Notes under the pieces: generated by a model | Databases searched by the model: none | Told to the model about the DNA's origin: nothing | Seen by the model: only the letters and a program-made list of their open reading frames with translations | Origin: CAZHAC01 sp964383855 | GTDB taxonomy: Bacteria; Chloroflexota; Dormibacteria; Dormibacterales; Dormibacteraceae | DNA length: 15,592 nt | Reading direction: 5' to 3' | NCBI GenBank assembly: GCA_964383855.1 | Contig: CAYLIP010000057.1 | Span: 1-15,592, forward strand | Part shown: one piece after another, positions 13,932 through 15,592 of the stretch | How the letters are laid out: each line of letters begins with the position of its first letter | How positions within the stretch are numbered: position 1 is the stretch's first letter | Made by a program: the position numbers and the translations under genes

Positions 13932-15343
13932 GCCTTCGCTTCACCAACACGATGAGCGGCCTCGAGGAGGAGTTCCAGCCGCTGGAGCCGGGCATCGTCG
14001 GCATGTACACGTGCGGGCCGACGGTCTGGAGCTACGCGCACGCCGGCAACTTCCGGGCGGTTCTCTTCTACGACCTCCTGAAGCGCCATCTGCTCTTCTC
14101 CGGCTACCGGGTGATGCACGTCATGAACATCACGGACATCGACGACCGCATCCTGCACGAGGCGCACCACGCCGGACAGACGATCGAGGAGTACACGAGG
14201 CACTACACCGAGGCCTTCTTCGCCGACCTCGCCGACCTCCGCTGCCTGCCCCCCGACCTGACCCCGCGGGCGACCGACTCCATCCCGGACATCATCGAGC
14301 TGGTGGCGGGTCTCGTCGAGAAGGGCCATGCCTACCAGGTGGACGGCGACGTCTACTTCAGGGTCGACAGCTTTCCCGCGTACGGTCGCCTCTCGCACAT
14401 CGACCGCGCCGGCCTGAAGGCGGGCGCTCGCGTGGAGACCGACAAGTACGAGAAGGAGTCGGCCAGCGACTTCGCCCTCTGGAAGCGAGCGCAGCCGGGC
14501 GACGCCGCCCTCGGTGCCAGCTGGCCCTCGCCGTTCGGTCCCGGCCGCCCCGGATGGCACATCGAGTGCTCGGCGATGGCCATGCGCCACCTGGGCCAGA
14601 CCATCGATGTGCACGCGGGGGGCGTCGACCTGGTCTTTCCGCACCATGAGAACGAGATTGCGCAGTCCGAGGCCTTCACCGGTCGCCCGTTCGCGCGGCT
14701 GTGGCTGCACAACGAGCACCTGGCCGACGTTCGGGGGCGGACGATGTCGAAGAGCACGGGCAACATAAGCACGTTGCGCGAGCTGAAGGAGGCCGGCTAC
14801 GACCCGGTCGCCGTCCGGTACTTCCTGGTCGCGGCGGCCCACTACCGGAGCCGGCTGACCTTCGGCGATGCCGAGCTCCATTCGGCGGGCGAGCAGGTGC
14901 GACGGTTGCGCGACCTGGAACAGCGCCTTTCCCGGGCGCAGCTGAACCCGCGCGCCGACGACTCCGAGCTCGTGGACCTGGCGGCGGCGGCGCGGCACCG
15001 CTACCGGGCGGCGCTCGACGACGACCTCAACCTGCCGATGGCCGTCGGCCACATCTTCGACTTCGTCCGCGAGGTCAACGCCCGGCTCGATCGTGACGAG
15101 GTGGGCGCGGCCGGACGGGACGCTGCCGGCGAGGTGCTGCGGATGGCCGACTTCCACCTGGACGTGCTGCGAGGCGGCGAGGTGGTGATCGACGCGGATG
15201 TGGAGCGCTTGATCGAAGAACGAGAGGCGGCACGCGCGCGCCGCGACTTCGGGGCCGCCGACCGTATCCGGGACCAACTCCGAGAGCGCGGCATCGCGCT
15301 CGAGGACACCTCGGATGGGGTGCGCTGGCGGAGGGTTCTGTGA
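13928..15343 (+). CDS. cysS: Cysteinyl-tRNA synthetase
   Basis: 471 aa class I aminoacyl-tRNA synthetase that charges tRNA-Cys. The HIGH-type signature is HAGN (38-41), preceded by YTCGPTVWSYA. The KMSKS-type loop is TMSKS (272-276). Zinc ligands expected in the family are present: C29, C214 (GWHIECSAM), H239 and E243 (FPHHENEIAQSE). The HHENE motif helps select cysteine. The C-terminal helical region (roughly 350-470) matches the tRNA anticodon-binding domain, ending in DxIRDxLxxRGIxLEDTxxGxxWR. The ATG overlaps the ispF stop (ATGA) and the stop overlaps the following GTG (GTGA). MSHC-like mycothiol ligase is a paralogue, but the length and the intact C-terminal domain favour CysS. Confidence 0.97.
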   Translation: MSLRFTNTMSGLEEEFQPLEPGIVGMYTCGPTVWSYAHAGNFRAVLFYDLLKRHLLFSGYRVMHVMNITDIDDRILHEAHHAGQTIEEYTRHYTEAFFADLADLRCLPPDLTPRATDSIPDIIELVAGLVEKGHAYQVDGDVYFRVDSFPAYGRLSHIDRAGLKAGARVETDKYEKESASDFALWKRAQPGDAALGASWPSPFGPGRPGWHIECSAMAMRHLGQTIDVHAGGVDLVFPHHENEIAQSEAFTGRPFARLWLHNEHLADVRGRTMSKSTGNISTLRELKEAGYDPVAVRYFLVAAAHYRSRLTFGDAELHSAGEQVRRLRDLEQRLSRAQLNPRADDSELVDLAAAARHRYRAALDDDLNLPMAVGHIFDFVREVNARLDRDEVGAAGRDAAGEVLRMADFHLDVLRGGEVVIDADVERLIEEREAARARRDFGAADRIRDQLRERGIALEDTSDGVRWRRVL

Positions 15344-15592
15344 AGCGCAGGGACCCGCGCCGTCCGGACCGTTCTGAACCTGGCGGCAGGCCGGAGCGCA
15401 GCCCGCGCGGCCCGCGCAGCGAACAGCCGGCCCGGGGGCCGCGGAGCGAACGGCCGGAGCGGGGCCCGCGCGGTCCGCGCAGCGAACAGCCGGCCCGGGG
15501 GCCGCGGAGCGAACGGCCGGAGCGGGGCCCGCGCGGTCCGCGCAGCGAACAGCCGGCCCGGGGGCCGCGGAGCGAACGGCCGGAGCGGGGCC
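15340..15592 (+). CDS. Arg-rich repetitive N-terminus of a gene running off the window (possibly an rlmB/TrmH-type rRNA methyltransferase)
   Basis: The GTG at 15340 overlaps the cysS stop (GTGA), like the four junctions before it, and opens a frame without stops to the window end (84 codons). It begins V-K-R-R-D-P-R-R-P and then enters a tandem repeat of 21 residues. In each unit Arg stands at every third position except one, where Gln replaces it; net charge is about +3 per unit. No folded domain is visible yet. In related loci the gene after cysS is rlmB (23S rRNA 2'-O-methyltransferase) or mrnC, and basic disordered leaders are known on actinobacterial RlmB proteins. The identity is therefore inference from position only. 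Confidence 0.6.
   Translation, partial: MKRRDPRRPDRSEPGGRPERSPRGPRSEQPARGPRSERPERGPRGPRSEQPARGPRSERPERGPRGPRSEQPARGPRSERPERG
15388..15592 (+). repeat. 63-bp tandem repeat in coding frame, continuing past the window
   Basis: Copies start at 15418, 15481 and 15544 (the last is cut by the window end after 49 nt). Copies 1 and 2 are identical over 63 bp and the third matches throughout what is visible. A diverged half unit lies at 15388-15417, with about 4 mismatches in 30 nt against the end of a full copy. The period is 21 codons, so copy-number change would keep the frame. The unit contains two related sub-units that both start with S-E. The perfect identity suggests recent expansion, or an assembly collapse at a contig end. 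Confidence 0.93.

Noticed and set aside
15388..15592. CRISPR array
   Set aside because: The 63-bp units are contiguous with no unique spacers and stay in a coding frame.
1..15592. Insertion sequences, integrases, tRNA genes or att sites marking the 1768-10211 block as mobile
   Set aside because: No transposase, integrase or tRNA-like sequence was recognised, so mobility of the block is not supported beyond synteny.

Overview
This is high-GC bacterial DNA, roughly 70% by eye. It looks like a piece of a draft or metagenomic scaffold: there is a run of 10 N at 266-275, and the window stops inside a tandem repeat. Gene content (ClpC with a UVR segment, an F420-type luciferase-like oxidoreductase, a YacL-type PIN/TRAM membrane protein, the MEP isoprenoid genes ispD and ispF, frequent GTG/TTG starts) suggests a soil or aquatic Chloroflexota/Dormibacterota-like or actinobacterial lineage. 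That placement is inference; there is no rRNA or other decisive marker here.

Layout. 1-1767: 3' part of clpC (+). 1768-1880: gap between convergent genes, holding an 18-bp direct repeat and inverted repeats. 5245-1881 (-): histidine kinase, then a BadH-like short-chain dehydrogenase, then a small Trp-rich protein of unknown function. 5244-7530 (+): acyl-CoA synthetase and alpha/beta hydrolase, diverging from the kinase so tightly that the two ATG codons overlap in one CATG. 7601-8485 (+): NAD(P)-binding atypical SDR. 8931-8542 (-): single-domain response regulator. 9040-10056 (+): F420-type oxidoreductase. 10057-10211: structured leader. 10212-15343 (+): radA, PIN/TRAM (yacL-like), ispD, ispF and cysS, then the Arg-rich repetitive start of another gene that runs off the window.

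How the genes fit together. The order clpC - radA - yacL - ispD - ispF - cysS matches the conserved Firmicutes clpC-radA-disA-yacL-ispD-ispF-...-cysS-...-rlmB locus. Here about 8.3 kb of catabolic and signalling genes separates clpC from radA, and disA is absent between radA and yacL. From radA onward all five gene junctions are 4-nt NTGA stop/start overlaps, so the block looks like one translationally coupled housekeeping operon (DNA repair, MEP isoprenoid synthesis, tRNA charging). The inserted block joins acyl-CoA-type metabolism (ligase, dehydrogenase, hydrolase) with a GAF-sensor histidine kinase and an orphan receiver protein.

The items most worth a second look are the mutually exclusive hairpins ahead of radA, the shared CATG start with a possible leaderless bidirectional promoter, the Arg-every-third-residue repeat extension at the right end, and the split clpC/radA locus.
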